A stretch of DNA of 30,573 nucleotides from an uncultured Granulicatella sp. (lineage in GTDB: Bacteria; Bacillota; Bacilli; Lactobacillales; Aerococcaceae): NCBI RefSeq assembly GCF_938030755.1, contig NZ_CALHIF010000075.1:1-30573 (forward strand), read 5' to 3'. Both the position numbers and the translations under genes were made by a program. This document shows positions 16,356 through 23,068 of this stretch, in pieces (position 1 is the first letter of the stretch; each line of letters begins with the position of its first letter). The notes under the pieces were generated by a model that saw only the letters and a program-made list of their open reading frames with translations, searched no databases and was not told the origin of the DNA.

Positions 16356-17180
16356 ATGCTTAATCTTATAGAAATTATTAAAACTATTATTTTAGGAATT
16401 ATCGAAGGCGTTACTGAATGGCTACCAATTAGTAGTACAGGTCATTTAATTTTAGTAAACGAGATTATTCAATTGGACGTTTCTGCTAAATTCCAAGAAA
16501 TGTTTAATGTTGTCATTCAACTTGGAGCCATCATGGCGGTTGTACTAGTGTATTTCAACAAATTAAATCCATTTGCAAAAAATAAGAAACGTAAAGAATT
16601 CATTGAAACTATTGATCTTTGGAAGAAAGTAATTATCGGATGTATCCCAGCCGTTATTTTAGGATTCATTTTGGATGACTTTATGGATGATTATTTTAAT
16701 AAACCAATCGTTATCGCATTGGCTTTAATTGTATACGGGGTTGCTTTCATTTACATCGAAAGACAACACAAAAATGTCGAACCGAAAATTAAAAGCTTTA
16801 AAGATTTAGACATTTTGACGGCTATTAAAATTGGACTCTTCCAATGCTTAGCTCTTGTACCAGGAACAAGCCGTTCTGGATCAACAATCCTTGGTGGTTT
16901 ACTTGTTGGAACAAGTCGTTCAATCGCTACTGAATTTTCATTCTTCATGGGAATTCCAATCATGTTTGGTGCTAGTGGATTAAAATTATTGAAATTTGGA
17001 TTCCACTATTCATTTGCTGAGTTTATTATTCTAGTAGTTGGATTAATCGTTTCATTTGTTGTTTCACTATTCGTAATTAAATTCTTATTAAAATACATCA
17101 AACAACACGACTTCCAAGCGTTTGGTTGGTACCGAATTGCACTCGGAATTATTGTTCTTGGAAGTTTATTCTTTAAATAA
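16356..17180 (+). CDS. uppP: Undecaprenyl-diphosphate phosphatase
   Basis: This 274-aa integral membrane enzyme (BacA/UppP) removes a phosphate from undecaprenyl diphosphate to recycle the lipid carrier for peptidoglycan and other cell-wall polymers; overexpression is known to give bacitracin resistance. The two signature motifs are EGVTEWLPISSTGH (residues 17-30) and PGTSRSG (169-175), which form the active site. Length and helix content are normal. The ribosome binding site AAAGGAG lies before the ATG, and a consensus -10 TATAAT (16317-16322) with a poor -35 lies upstream. A strong terminator follows. Confidence 0.96.
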   Translation: MLNLIEIIKTIILGIIEGVTEWLPISSTGHLILVNEIIQLDVSAKFQEMFNVVIQLGAIMAVVLVYFNKLNPFAKNKKRKEFIETIDLWKKVIIGCIPAVILGFILDDFMDDYFNKPIVIALALIVYGVAFIYIERQHKNVEPKIKSFKDLDILTAIKIGLFQCLALVPGTSRSGSTILGGLLVGTSRSIATEFSFFMGIPIMFGASGLKLLKFGFHYSFAEFIILVVGLIVSFVVSLFVIKFLLKYIKQHDFQAFGWYRIALGIIVLGSLFFK

Positions 17181-17183
17181 AGT

Positions 17184-17209
17184 AAAAGCTGGATTTACTC
17201 CAGCTTTTT
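17184..17209 (+). terminator. Terminator after uppP
   Basis: AAAAGCTGGA (17184-17193) and TCCAGCTTTT (17199-17208) form a perfect 10-bp stem with a TTTAC loop. The T-rich tail TTTTTATTTTTT overlaps the stem end. Confidence 0.85.
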
Positions 17210-17264
17210 ATTTTTTACCAAAAAAAGGTATAATGAATGTATTCAAATTAGAAAGAAGGATACT

Positions 17265-17627
17265 ATGTCAATACTTTTTGTCGGAATTGGTGGAGCGATT
17301 GGAGCAATTCTCCGTTATTTACTTTCTCAACTTCCTTTCCAACATTATTTTCCATTAAAAACACTACTAATTAATTTACTTGGTTCGCTTGCCATCGGAT
17401 ATTTAAGTGCTAAATTCCAACAGGCACATTGGTTCGAAGGAGATCAGTGGCTTTTAATTACTGGAGTCTGTGGTGGCTTTACTACTTTTTCAACATTCAG
17501 TATAGAATCCCTCCAGCTAATCCAAAATGGGAATACTCCCCTTGCGATTTTTTATATGATTGTAAGTCTAATCGGAGGTCTCTGTTGTGTGGGAATCGGA
17601 TTTTTTCTTGGAAACTCTTCATTTTAA
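17265..17627 (+). CDS. crcB: Fluoride export channel CrcB/Fluc
   Basis: This 120-aa protein has four hydrophobic helices. Family motifs seen are GGAIGAILRY at the N-terminus, LLINLLGSLAIGYL, and GVCGGFTTFSTFSIE, the conserved phenylalanine/threonine fluoride-track segment. Fluc proteins work as antiparallel dimers in the membrane and expel fluoride. Many Gram-positives carry two adjacent crcB genes; only one is here, so it may be a homodimer or have a partner elsewhere. AGAAGGA precedes the ATG and TATAAT lies at 17229-17234. The leader is too short for a fluoride riboswitch. Confidence 0.9.
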   Translation: MSILFVGIGGAIGAILRYLLSQLPFQHYFPLKTLLINLLGSLAIGYLSAKFQQAHWFEGDQWLLITGVCGGFTTFSTFSIESLQLIQNGNTPLAIFYMIVSLIGGLCCVGIGFFLGNSSF

Positions 17628-17688
17628 ATTAGCAATTTTTTAAAAATCAGTTTACAATAGAATAAAGAACAAGAACGGAGGTCTTTTT

Positions 17689-18414
17689 ATGACGAAAAAA
17701 GGGGTAACTTTATATTTTATGCGACATGGAGAAACCGTCTTTAACCGCTACAATTTAATGCAAGGATGGTCTGATACTCCTCTAACTAAAGAAGGTCGCC
17801 TTGATGCTATTCGTTCTGGTTTAGGAATGCGAGATGTTCATTTTGACGCCGTCTATACTAGTGACTTGCGTAGAACCGTTGAAACTGCACAACTATTTCT
17901 TAAAAACCATCCTAATCGTGATAATCTCACGATTGAAATGATGCCAGAATTTCGTGAAGTTTTCTTTGGAAGCTTAGAAGGGAAATCTGCGAATGACTTA
18001 TGGAGCGAGTTGTATAAAAAACTTCAAAGAAACTTTGATGACTTGGGCGGAAGAAATATTCAAGAAGAACTTAATGGGTTGAAAGAGCTAGACCCTGATC
18101 ACCTTGGTGAAAACTTTATGGAGTTTTGGTTACGTGTTGAAAAAGGTTTACTAAAAGTAGTAAATCAACACAGAGATACGAATCATAATGTACTGATTGT
18201 CAGCCATGGCATGACTATTCGAAATATGCTACATGAATTAATTCCAGACTTTCAATTATCAGAACTTATTGGAAATGCTTCATTGAACATTGTTGAATAT
18301 TCAGAAGGAAAATTCAATTTGAAAGCTTTAAACCAAACGAATCACTTTGCTCTGCGTAAAGAAGCAAAAGATGATGACTTTAGTTTCATTCCAATAAAAA
18401 TGCGTGATCAATAA
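17689..18414 (+). CDS. Histidine phosphatase family protein (phosphoglycerate mutase-like)
   Basis: This 241-aa branch-1 histidine phosphatase has the phosphate-accepting H13 in the RHGE motif (residues 12-15). Conserved arginines lie in TSDLRRTVETA, E90 falls in EFREVFFG, and the second histidine H173 is in VSHGMTIRN. The residues and length fit broad-specificity phosphatases of the GpmB/PhoE type better than glycolytic GpmA. The substrate cannot be told. GGAGG precedes the ATG, and TACAAT at 17653-17658 may be its -10. It is the last gene before ssrA, and its stop lies only 5 bp from the ssrA -35 box. Confidence 0.85.
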   Translation: MTKKGVTLYFMRHGETVFNRYNLMQGWSDTPLTKEGRLDAIRSGLGMRDVHFDAVYTSDLRRTVETAQLFLKNHPNRDNLTIEMMPEFREVFFGSLEGKSANDLWSELYKKLQRNFDDLGGRNIQEELNGLKELDPDHLGENFMEFWLRVEKGLLKVVNQHRDTNHNVLIVSHGMTIRNMLHELIPDFQLSELIGNASLNIVEYSEGKFNLKALNQTNHFALRKEAKDDDFSFIPIKMRDQ

Positions 18415-18418
18415 AGAA

Positions 18419-18447
18419 TTGCATGTCAATTAAAACTTTGTTACAAT
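18419..18447 (+). promoter_or_regulatory. ssrA promoter
   Basis: TTGCAT (18419-18424) and TACAAT (18442-18447) have an ideal 17-bp spacer. Transcription would begin near 18454, about 32 nt before the mature tmRNA end, leaving a short leader for RNase P to remove. Confidence 0.75.
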
Positions 18448-18450
18448 AGG

Positions 18451-18475
18451 AACCTAGGGAATTCCCTAGGTTTTT
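18451..18475 (+). terminator. Palindromic hairpin with T-run between the ssrA promoter and ssrA
   Basis: Arms AACCTAGGG and CCCTAGGTT enclose an AATT loop, and TTTTTACTTTT begins at 18471. By shape it is an intrinsic terminator for the upstream phosphatase gene. Yet it lies downstream of the best ssrA promoter, so the ssrA transcript would start within its 5' arm. Confidence 0.7.
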
Positions 18476-18485
18476 ACTTTTATAT

Positions 18486-18849
18486 GGGGTCGTTACGGAT
18501 TCGACAGGTATAGGTTGAGCTTTCAATGCATTCCGTAGGTTACGTCTACGTAAAAACGTTACAGTTAAATATAACTGACAAACAACAAACAAACACTTTA
18601 GCTTTCGCAGCTTAATAACTGCTTGCTAAGATCTGTCCGGCATCGCCCATGTGCTCGGGTCCAGGTCCTATAACCAGTGGGATACGATTCACTTTTCCGT
18701 CTGTCTAAGTGAATAAGAGATTATCAGACTAGCTGAAGATGACGCTTGTTTATCAGCTAATCAGTAGCTAATTTTAAATAGATAAACTATGAATGTAGAT
18801 TTGATTGTGTCGATATACTTGGACAGGGGTTCGACTCCCCTCGGCTCCA
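18486..18849 (+). ncRNA. ssrA: Transfer-messenger RNA (tmRNA)
   Basis: This 364-nt tmRNA rescues stalled ribosomes and tags the nascent chain for proteolysis. The 5' end GGGGTCGTTACGGATTCGAC and the 3' end with T-arm GGGGTTCGACTCCCC and CGGCTCCA are the standard tRNA-like parts; CCA is encoded. Pairing of the ends gives the G3-U70 wobble that AlaRS needs. By alignment with streptococcal tmRNA (TTAAATATAACT just before), the resume codon is GAC at 18577. The tag then reads DKQQTNTLAFAA, followed by TAATAA (18613-18618). The 3' end is also the probable phage attachment site. Confidence 0.96.
18826..18849 (+). other. Probable phage attachment site (3' end of ssrA)
   Basis: Phage sequence begins within about 100 bp of the tmRNA CCA end, and the tmRNA T-arm/3' end is a well-known target of tyrosine integrases. 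The core should be a repeat of the ssrA 3' end at the far prophage border, which is outside this window, so the exact core is not seen. Confidence 0.45.
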
Positions 18850-18865
18850 TTTTTAACGTTTCCTA

Positions 18866-18960
18866 GCGTTGCATAACGTTGCAAAACCCTATAAAATCAA
18901 CGTTTTAATTTCTTTGCTTTTCATAGTATTTCCGATTTCACGGAACAAATACGGAACAAA
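18866..18960. repeat. Short direct repeats at the prophage border
   Basis: CGTTGCA occurs at 18867-18873 and 18877-18883 with a 10-bp period. ACGGAACAAA occurs at 18940-18949 and 18951-18960 with an 11-bp period. Helical phasing next to the presumed att core is what integrase arm sites or an excisionase/IHF-like region could look like, but this is inference. The interval has no gene. Confidence 0.4.
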
Positions 18961-18990
18961 AAAATAAGCCTACCCCGAAAGGTAGGCTTA
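18958..18990 (-). terminator. Terminator of the phage late operon
   Basis: TAAGCCTACC (18965-18974) and GGTAGGCTTA (18981-18990) form a perfect 10-bp stem with a 6-nt loop. On the minus strand a T7 run follows, 6 nt past the endolysin stop. It keeps late transcription from running antisense into ssrA. Confidence 0.9.
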
Positions 18991-18996
18991 AATGCT

Positions 18997-20043
18997 TTAT
19001 GAAAGCAATTCATTTACGCGATTTTGAACTGCTTGTGCATCGTAACCAGCGTTTGTTAAGTTATCGAAACGCTCTTGGCCGTTACCCCATAGTCCTTGAA
19101 TGACCTCTTGAGCCACGCTTTCGAGATTAGTATAATTGTTTTGATTGTACTCGCCACTTAGAAGGCTGTTGACTCTATCTTGCACCTCTTGTGCATTATA
19201 TCCTGCATTTGTTAGTCTGTCATAACGTTCTTGACCGTTGCCCCATAAGCCTTGTAATACCTCTTGCGCCACGCTGTCAAGGTCAGAATTAGCACTATTG
19301 CTATTGCTAGGTGTTTCGCCGTTTAAGATTGTGTTAACTCTGTCTTGTACAGCTTGCGCATCGTAACCAGCGTTTGTTAAGTTATTGAAACGCTCTTCAC
19401 CGTTTCCCCACAATCCTTGTAGAACTTCTTGAGCGACTTCATCTACTGACTTACCGCCACCACGTTTTTGAGTTGGCTTTTCTGATTGAACACTTTCTTG
19501 AACAGTAGGCTCGCTTGAAACTTGCCCGAGCATTTCATCAACTGTTGAGCCTAGACTCGCAAAGTATTGCATGCGTGAAACGAAATAATTTTTAACACTT
19601 TCTGTCGTTCCGCCGTGTAATTCCATACTACGATGTGGGCAAGTTGTTGGCACGAACTCGTGATGTAATCTAACAGTGCTAGTATTGATTGGTAAGCCAT
19701 AATAGATTAAGTCTTCAGTAGCTTGCATCAACGTCATGTCTTCATTTTGAAGAAATTCTTCATCGCTTACCTTCATGCTCTCGCATACTTCGTAGCCGAT
19801 TGAACGGCAGTTACTCCACCAATCGCCAGTGTGATAACCAATATTAAACGTATCAATTACTCGAGCAATAGTGTTGCGATTGCAATAATAATGTGCAATT
19901 CCTAATGCTTTATCACGATAGCGTAACCAATCTACGTACTGTTCTGGTGTCATGCTTCCAGCGTCATTGTGAATTACTACAAATTCTAAATTAAATAATT
20001 TCCCGCTGTCGTGCATAAGTGTTTCATTGATTTTCTTTACCAT
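18997..20043 (-). CDS. Endolysin: amidase with three CW_7 cell-wall-binding repeats
   Basis: This 348-aa phage lysin has an amidase_2/PGRP-type N-acetylmuramoyl-L-alanine amidase domain at about residues 15-160. Likely zinc and catalytic residues are H25 (FVVIHNDAG) and H127/H128 with C135 and H137 in RLHHEFVPTTCPHRSM. A charged linker (170-198) follows. Three CW_7 (Cpl-7-like) repeats lie at about 200-242, 255-297 and 306-348, each with VAQEVxQGLWGNGxER and LTNAGY. These modules are known from pneumococcal Cpl-7 lysin and bind muropeptide rather than choline. There is no signal peptide, so it needs a holin. GAGGG precedes the ATG. Confidence 0.93.
   Translation of the reverse strand: MVKKINETLMHDSGKLFNLEFVVIHNDAGSMTPEQYVDWLRYRDKALGIAHYYCNRNTIARVIDTFNIGYHTGDWWSNCRSIGYEVCESMKVSDEEFLQNEDMTLMQATEDLIYYGLPINTSTVRLHHEFVPTTCPHRSMELHGGTTESVKNYFVSRMQYFASLGSTVDEMLGQVSSEPTVQESVQSEKPTQKRGGGKSVDEVAQEVLQGLWGNGEERFNNLTNAGYDAQAVQDRVNTILNGETPSNSNSANSDLDSVAQEVLQGLWGNGQERYDRLTNAGYNAQEVQDRVNSLLSGEYNQNNYTNLESVAQEVIQGLWGNGQERFDNLTNAGYDAQAVQNRVNELLS
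19000..19446 (-). repeat. Three direct repeats encoding CW_7 modules
   Basis: Three units of about 129 bp (19318-19446, 19153-19281, 19000-19128) are separated by 24-36 bp linkers. The protein identity between units is high, so unequal recombination could change their number. Confidence 0.85.
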
Positions 20044-20076
20044 AATATTTCCCTCTTTTCTTGATTTTTAATTTAT

Positions 20077-20108
20077 AAAAGGCAGGTGCATCTTATGCAT
20101 ACCTGCCT
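20077..20108 (-). terminator. Hairpin between the holin and endolysin genes
   Basis: AGGCAGGT (20080-20087) and ACCTGCCT (20101-20108) form a perfect 8-bp stem, extended by an inner GCAT/ATGC with a 2-nt bulge. On the minus strand only TTTT follows. It could be a partial terminator or mRNA-stabilising hairpin that sets lysin level relative to holin. Confidence 0.55.
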
Positions 20109-20117
20109 AATCCATTT

Positions 20118-20378
20118 CTATTGATTATTTGGTCGTTCGTATGTCATTGCGCGTGTGCTGTCGCTTACTCCGCTTGTAGTTGGATCATTAACGACACCCA
20201 CGATAACGAATACTGCAAACAACGCGTTGATAAATACTAACAATTTGTCGATTGTTTCACCTAACTCTAAACGAACATTAAATACAGCTAGAAATGTTTG
20301 TAATAACAACGCTAAAGCCGGTACTAAAGTAAGCCAGAATGTCTTATTTAAAATACGTACTTTCCAATTGATCATCAT
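20118..20378 (-). CDS. Phage holin, phi LC3 type
   Basis: This 86-aa protein has two membrane helices (about residues 14-33 and 47-64) joined by a short polar loop, with a C-terminal tail NDPTTSGVSDSTRAMTYERP. The N-terminal INWKVRxxNKTFW and the DPTTxGxSDSxRAxTY tail are the signature of the phi LC3 holin family. It should form the membrane lesions that release the endolysin or collapse the membrane potential. GAGG lies 10 nt before the ATG at 20378. The gene is packed against the second holin with only 2 bp between them. Confidence 0.9.
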   Translation of the reverse strand: MMINWKVRILNKTFWLTLVPALALLLQTFLAVFNVRLELGETIDKLLVFINALFAVFVIVGVVNDPTTSGVSDSTRAMTYERPNNQ

Positions 20379-20380
20379 AA

Positions 20381-20797
20381 TTATTCAACCTCTTCCTTAT
20401 TTGTAATTTTCTTAAATTTATTTTCTTGTTGTTGTCGCATCGTTTTAAGATACGGTTTAAGTGGTTCAGGGAATGGCAATCCTAATGCCTCCCAATTCTC
20501 AGCTAACGAAACCGCGTAGCTGAATATAAAAAATAAGCATGTGGTTACACCGATTTCTCGATGCCCAAATGCTCTTGCATACATCGCAGTCACAATAACT
20601 ACAGCACAAACCAATGCATGTCGTAATAATCCGTTAGTGCTTGTTTTACTATCAAATCGTTTCAATTTAAATGCTTTGATGTATCCAGACACCACATCAA
20701 AGCATATTAGCCAAAACAGGATTTGAATGTATGGGCTGCGCATCAATCCTTCTAAATGCATCTTTAATACATGAAATTCTACATCTAAATTTATCAT
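20381..20797 (-). CDS. Second holin, Cph1/TcdE-like (phage_holin_4 type)
   Basis: This 138-aa protein has three predicted membrane segments: FWLICFDVVSGYIKAF, HALVCAVVIVTAMYARAF and TTCLFFIFSYAVSLAENW. The D-x-x-x-G-x-x-K-A-F motif after helix 1 and the SLAENWEALGLPFPEPLK region match the toxin secretion/phage lysis holin family. It lies directly upstream of the phi LC3-type holin, so the phage carries two unrelated pore formers. One may be the holin and the other an antiholin or accessory pore; sequence alone cannot decide. GGAG lies 9 nt before the ATG. Confidence 0.85.
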   Translation of the reverse strand: MINLDVEFHVLKMHLEGLMRSPYIQILFWLICFDVVSGYIKAFKLKRFDSKTSTNGLLRHALVCAVVIVTAMYARAFGHREIGVTTCLFFIFSYAVSLAENWEALGLPFPEPLKPYLKTMRQQQENKFKKITNKEEVE

Positions 20798-20800
20798 CTA

Positions 20801-21016
20801 CTACAACTCCATAATTTCTACTACTGTTTTATATTTTTTGATTTCTTCACGCTTATTTGCGTTGTCTTGCTCTAAACGTTGAATGTCTTCTGAAAGATTT
20901 TGAATTTTCTGTTCATACTGTGCTTTCTCTTCATTCATACGATTAATATCTACCTGCTTAGTAGTCACTTTCTCTTCTAATGCAGTAATTCTATTTTTAA
21001 TTTGTTCTAATTCCAT
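20801..21016 (-). CDS. Small coiled-coil phage protein
   Basis: This 71-aa, highly charged protein has a clear heptad pattern along most of its length (IKNRITALEEKV, INRMNEEKAQYEQKIQNL, IQRLEQDNANKREEI) and no membrane helix. It has the strong ribosome binding site GGAGGTAATATT-ATG. It lies between the receptor-binding candidate and the holin genes, where Lactobacillales phages often keep small proteins of unknown role. It resembles XhlA-like lysis proteins in position but lacks their membrane segment. I do not assign a function. Confidence 0.75.
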   Translation of the reverse strand: MELEQIKNRITALEEKVTTKQVDINRMNEEKAQYEQKIQNLSEDIQRLEQDNANKREEIKKYKTVVEIMEL

Positions 21017-21028
21017 AATATTACCTCC

Positions 21029-23068
21029 TTAAATCTTAAAACTAACATTGTCAAAGCCTAACCAAGATGCGTCGACATTATTTTTTATGACGACACGACC
21101 ATCACTTGAGATACTTAATGCTGCAGTTCCAAAACTGTCATTCATGGCAAAAACATAAAGTTGATTTTTAGGCCTATATTCCTCTGGAAGATTTAGTATC
21201 ACTGTCTCTTTTGATATTTTGCCTCCTCTAGCTACTCCTTTGAAATGCACAATACCATCCACTGTTTTAGAATATCGCACTTCCCCATATTCTGTACGAT
21301 GTTGCCATCCATTTTGTAAATTAGCGGTTTTCCATCCCGTATCAACGCCAGTAGTTACTATTCTAATCCAATCACTCCAACGATTTGAATCGCACCGACG
21401 CATAAAGAATTGATCTGAGTTAAACGGCACATAGAACTGAACACAATAACTCGAATCGTTGCTGTGAGTGATTACATTTACGTAACCATAATTATTCGTT
21501 TCTGCAGGATTGTGCTGCACACCAGTCGCGTGATAACTTCCAGCATTTCTTAAATTGTTGAGATCACCACTGTATTTTAACGATTTGCCTTCTCTAGACG
21601 TTAAGGCAAATTCCTGGATTGGCCGTCCTCGTGACATTATTCCTTCTTCAACATTTAAAGAACTGTGAAACGCAACTGGAAGGAATGATTCGAAGTGTCC
21701 ATCTAATTCAGGGAATCCACCTACAGCGACTCTATTATCTCCCCAGGCCCAAAGCACTCTAGATGAGCGTACTAAAAGAATAGAGTCTACTAGGTCGCTC
21801 AGCTTATCTTGGATAACTAGACGAATGTTATATGCCTTAGAAATCTCATAGAACGCTCCACAATCAAATTGACGATTAATCCGTTCTGTACTCTCATTTG
21901 TGAGATTAACTGCATCAATCCATCTATTAGCTTTCTTGGCTGAATATTGGATTTTAAGCGTATATGGATTCCGATTAATTCCATCAATTACTAATGGACT
22001 TACATTAGCAGCGACAGTTGCGATGATAGTCTTATTGGTTCCATTGCCTGTTCTATTGGCTAGGAAGCCGATGATTTTAGGAACGTAATAATCCCATACT
22101 TTGATAGTCTTTGACTTTGTTGCAGTTCGGCCGCGTGAGTCAGTAACCTTTGCAGTAACTTCTAAATTCCCAGCTTTATTGGCTGGAAAGTCTCCTGTTG
22201 CTGATCTCACAACTAAATTATCTACTGTTAACTCTGTAGATACGATAGTTGAGCCGTGAGAGCCTGCTGCATTGACTGCTTCAACTCTCATCACTGATTT
22301 GTCCTTCACATAATTTCCAAGTGGAATGAATTCTGCTAATTTCGCCGTTCTTTCAGAGATTGTTACATCCTCAAGCATTGGGACGATAGAAGCAGGAACT
22401 TTAATCGGAATTCCTCGCTTATACACATCATTTCCAATCTTGTCATTGCCTCTGAATGTACGTACACACACATCTAGCAGTCCAGTATCGCTGTTAGTGA
22501 TACGTGCTGCATAATCTATTGGAACTGTGAGCTGAACGCTTGTATCGTGTCCAGTTCCTAAATCAATCCATCCGCTGTCATTCACTTGCCACCAGACTTG
22601 ATGCCTAAACTCATTGACCTTCTTATCAATCTTGATAGTAACTGTCTGCCCTAATTCTGTTGCTGAAACTGATTCGATAGCACTGGCGCGTGGGATATTT
22701 GTTAATCCAAGTGTTCCACTGAACCAGTTAATATTGCCTTGGTTAGCAACATTAAGAATTCTTGCCCAGAATGTGATAGTCTTGCTGCCGTCATCATTGT
22801 GAGGGATTGTAATTGTTCCGCTGCCTAATAGCACTCTGTCTGTGTTCCGCAAATCAAAGCTGACATACTTAGCAATTACTGTTTGATCGTTAATAGTAGC
22901 TTCTGCCCAAGTCTCGTTATTTAAGTCATATACCCAACCGCTGCCACGCTCTAACCACAGATTATATTCAACTGGTGAGTCGTTGTTCTCGATGCTGTAA
23001 TCAGTCTCGGTAACTTCCATAGCAAGCTTTGCATATCCACTATTAGTGAACTTTTCAATCCTAACCAT
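21029..23068 (-). CDS. DUF859 tail-tip protein with pyocin-knob domain, receptor-binding candidate
   Basis: This 679-aa phage structural protein starts with a DUF859-type region (about 1-470) rich in beta-strands and repeated Ig/FN3-like stretches such as KVTDSRGRTATKSKTIKVW. From about 510-575 (LNNLRNAGSYHATG through RRCDSNRWSDWIRI) it matches the pyocin-knob fold found in phage and pyocin receptor-binding tips. A beta-rich C-terminal domain follows (GIVHFKGVARGG, LPEEYRP). It probably contacts the host surface. It overlaps the upstream tail gene by 8 bp, with GGAGG inside that gene. Lactobacillales phages often have this protein downstream of the tail endopeptidase. Confidence 0.85.
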   Translation of the reverse strand: MVRIEKFTNSGYAKLAMEVTETDYSIENNDSPVEYNLWLERGSGWVYDLNNETWAEATINDQTVIAKYVSFDLRNTDRVLLGSGTITIPHNDDGSKTITFWARILNVANQGNINWFSGTLGLTNIPRASAIESVSATELGQTVTIKIDKKVNEFRHQVWWQVNDSGWIDLGTGHDTSVQLTVPIDYAARITNSDTGLLDVCVRTFRGNDKIGNDVYKRGIPIKVPASIVPMLEDVTISERTAKLAEFIPLGNYVKDKSVMRVEAVNAAGSHGSTIVSTELTVDNLVVRSATGDFPANKAGNLEVTAKVTDSRGRTATKSKTIKVWDYYVPKIIGFLANRTGNGTNKTIIATVAANVSPLVIDGINRNPYTLKIQYSAKKANRWIDAVNLTNESTERINRQFDCGAFYEISKAYNIRLVIQDKLSDLVDSILLVRSSRVLWAWGDNRVAVGGFPELDGHFESFLPVAFHSSLNVEEGIMSRGRPIQEFALTSREGKSLKYSGDLNNLRNAGSYHATGVQHNPAETNNYGYVNVITHSNDSSYCVQFYVPFNSDQFFMRRCDSNRWSDWIRIVTTGVDTGWKTANLQNGWQHRTEYGEVRYSKTVDGIVHFKGVARGGKISKETVILNLPEEYRPKNQLYVFAMNDSFGTAALSISSDGRVVIKNNVDASWLGFDNVSFKI

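Noticed and set aside
17209..17264. Fluoride riboswitch before crcB
   Set aside because: The space is too short and no crcB-motif core could be recognised.
18386..18592. Minus-strand ORF overlapping the 5' part of ssrA
   Set aside because: It lies across the ssrA promoter, hairpin and tmRNA 5' domain, has no ribosome binding site and resembles no protein.
19000..19446. CRISPR-like array
   Set aside because: The repeats are about 129 bp, lie in frame and encode CW_7 modules.
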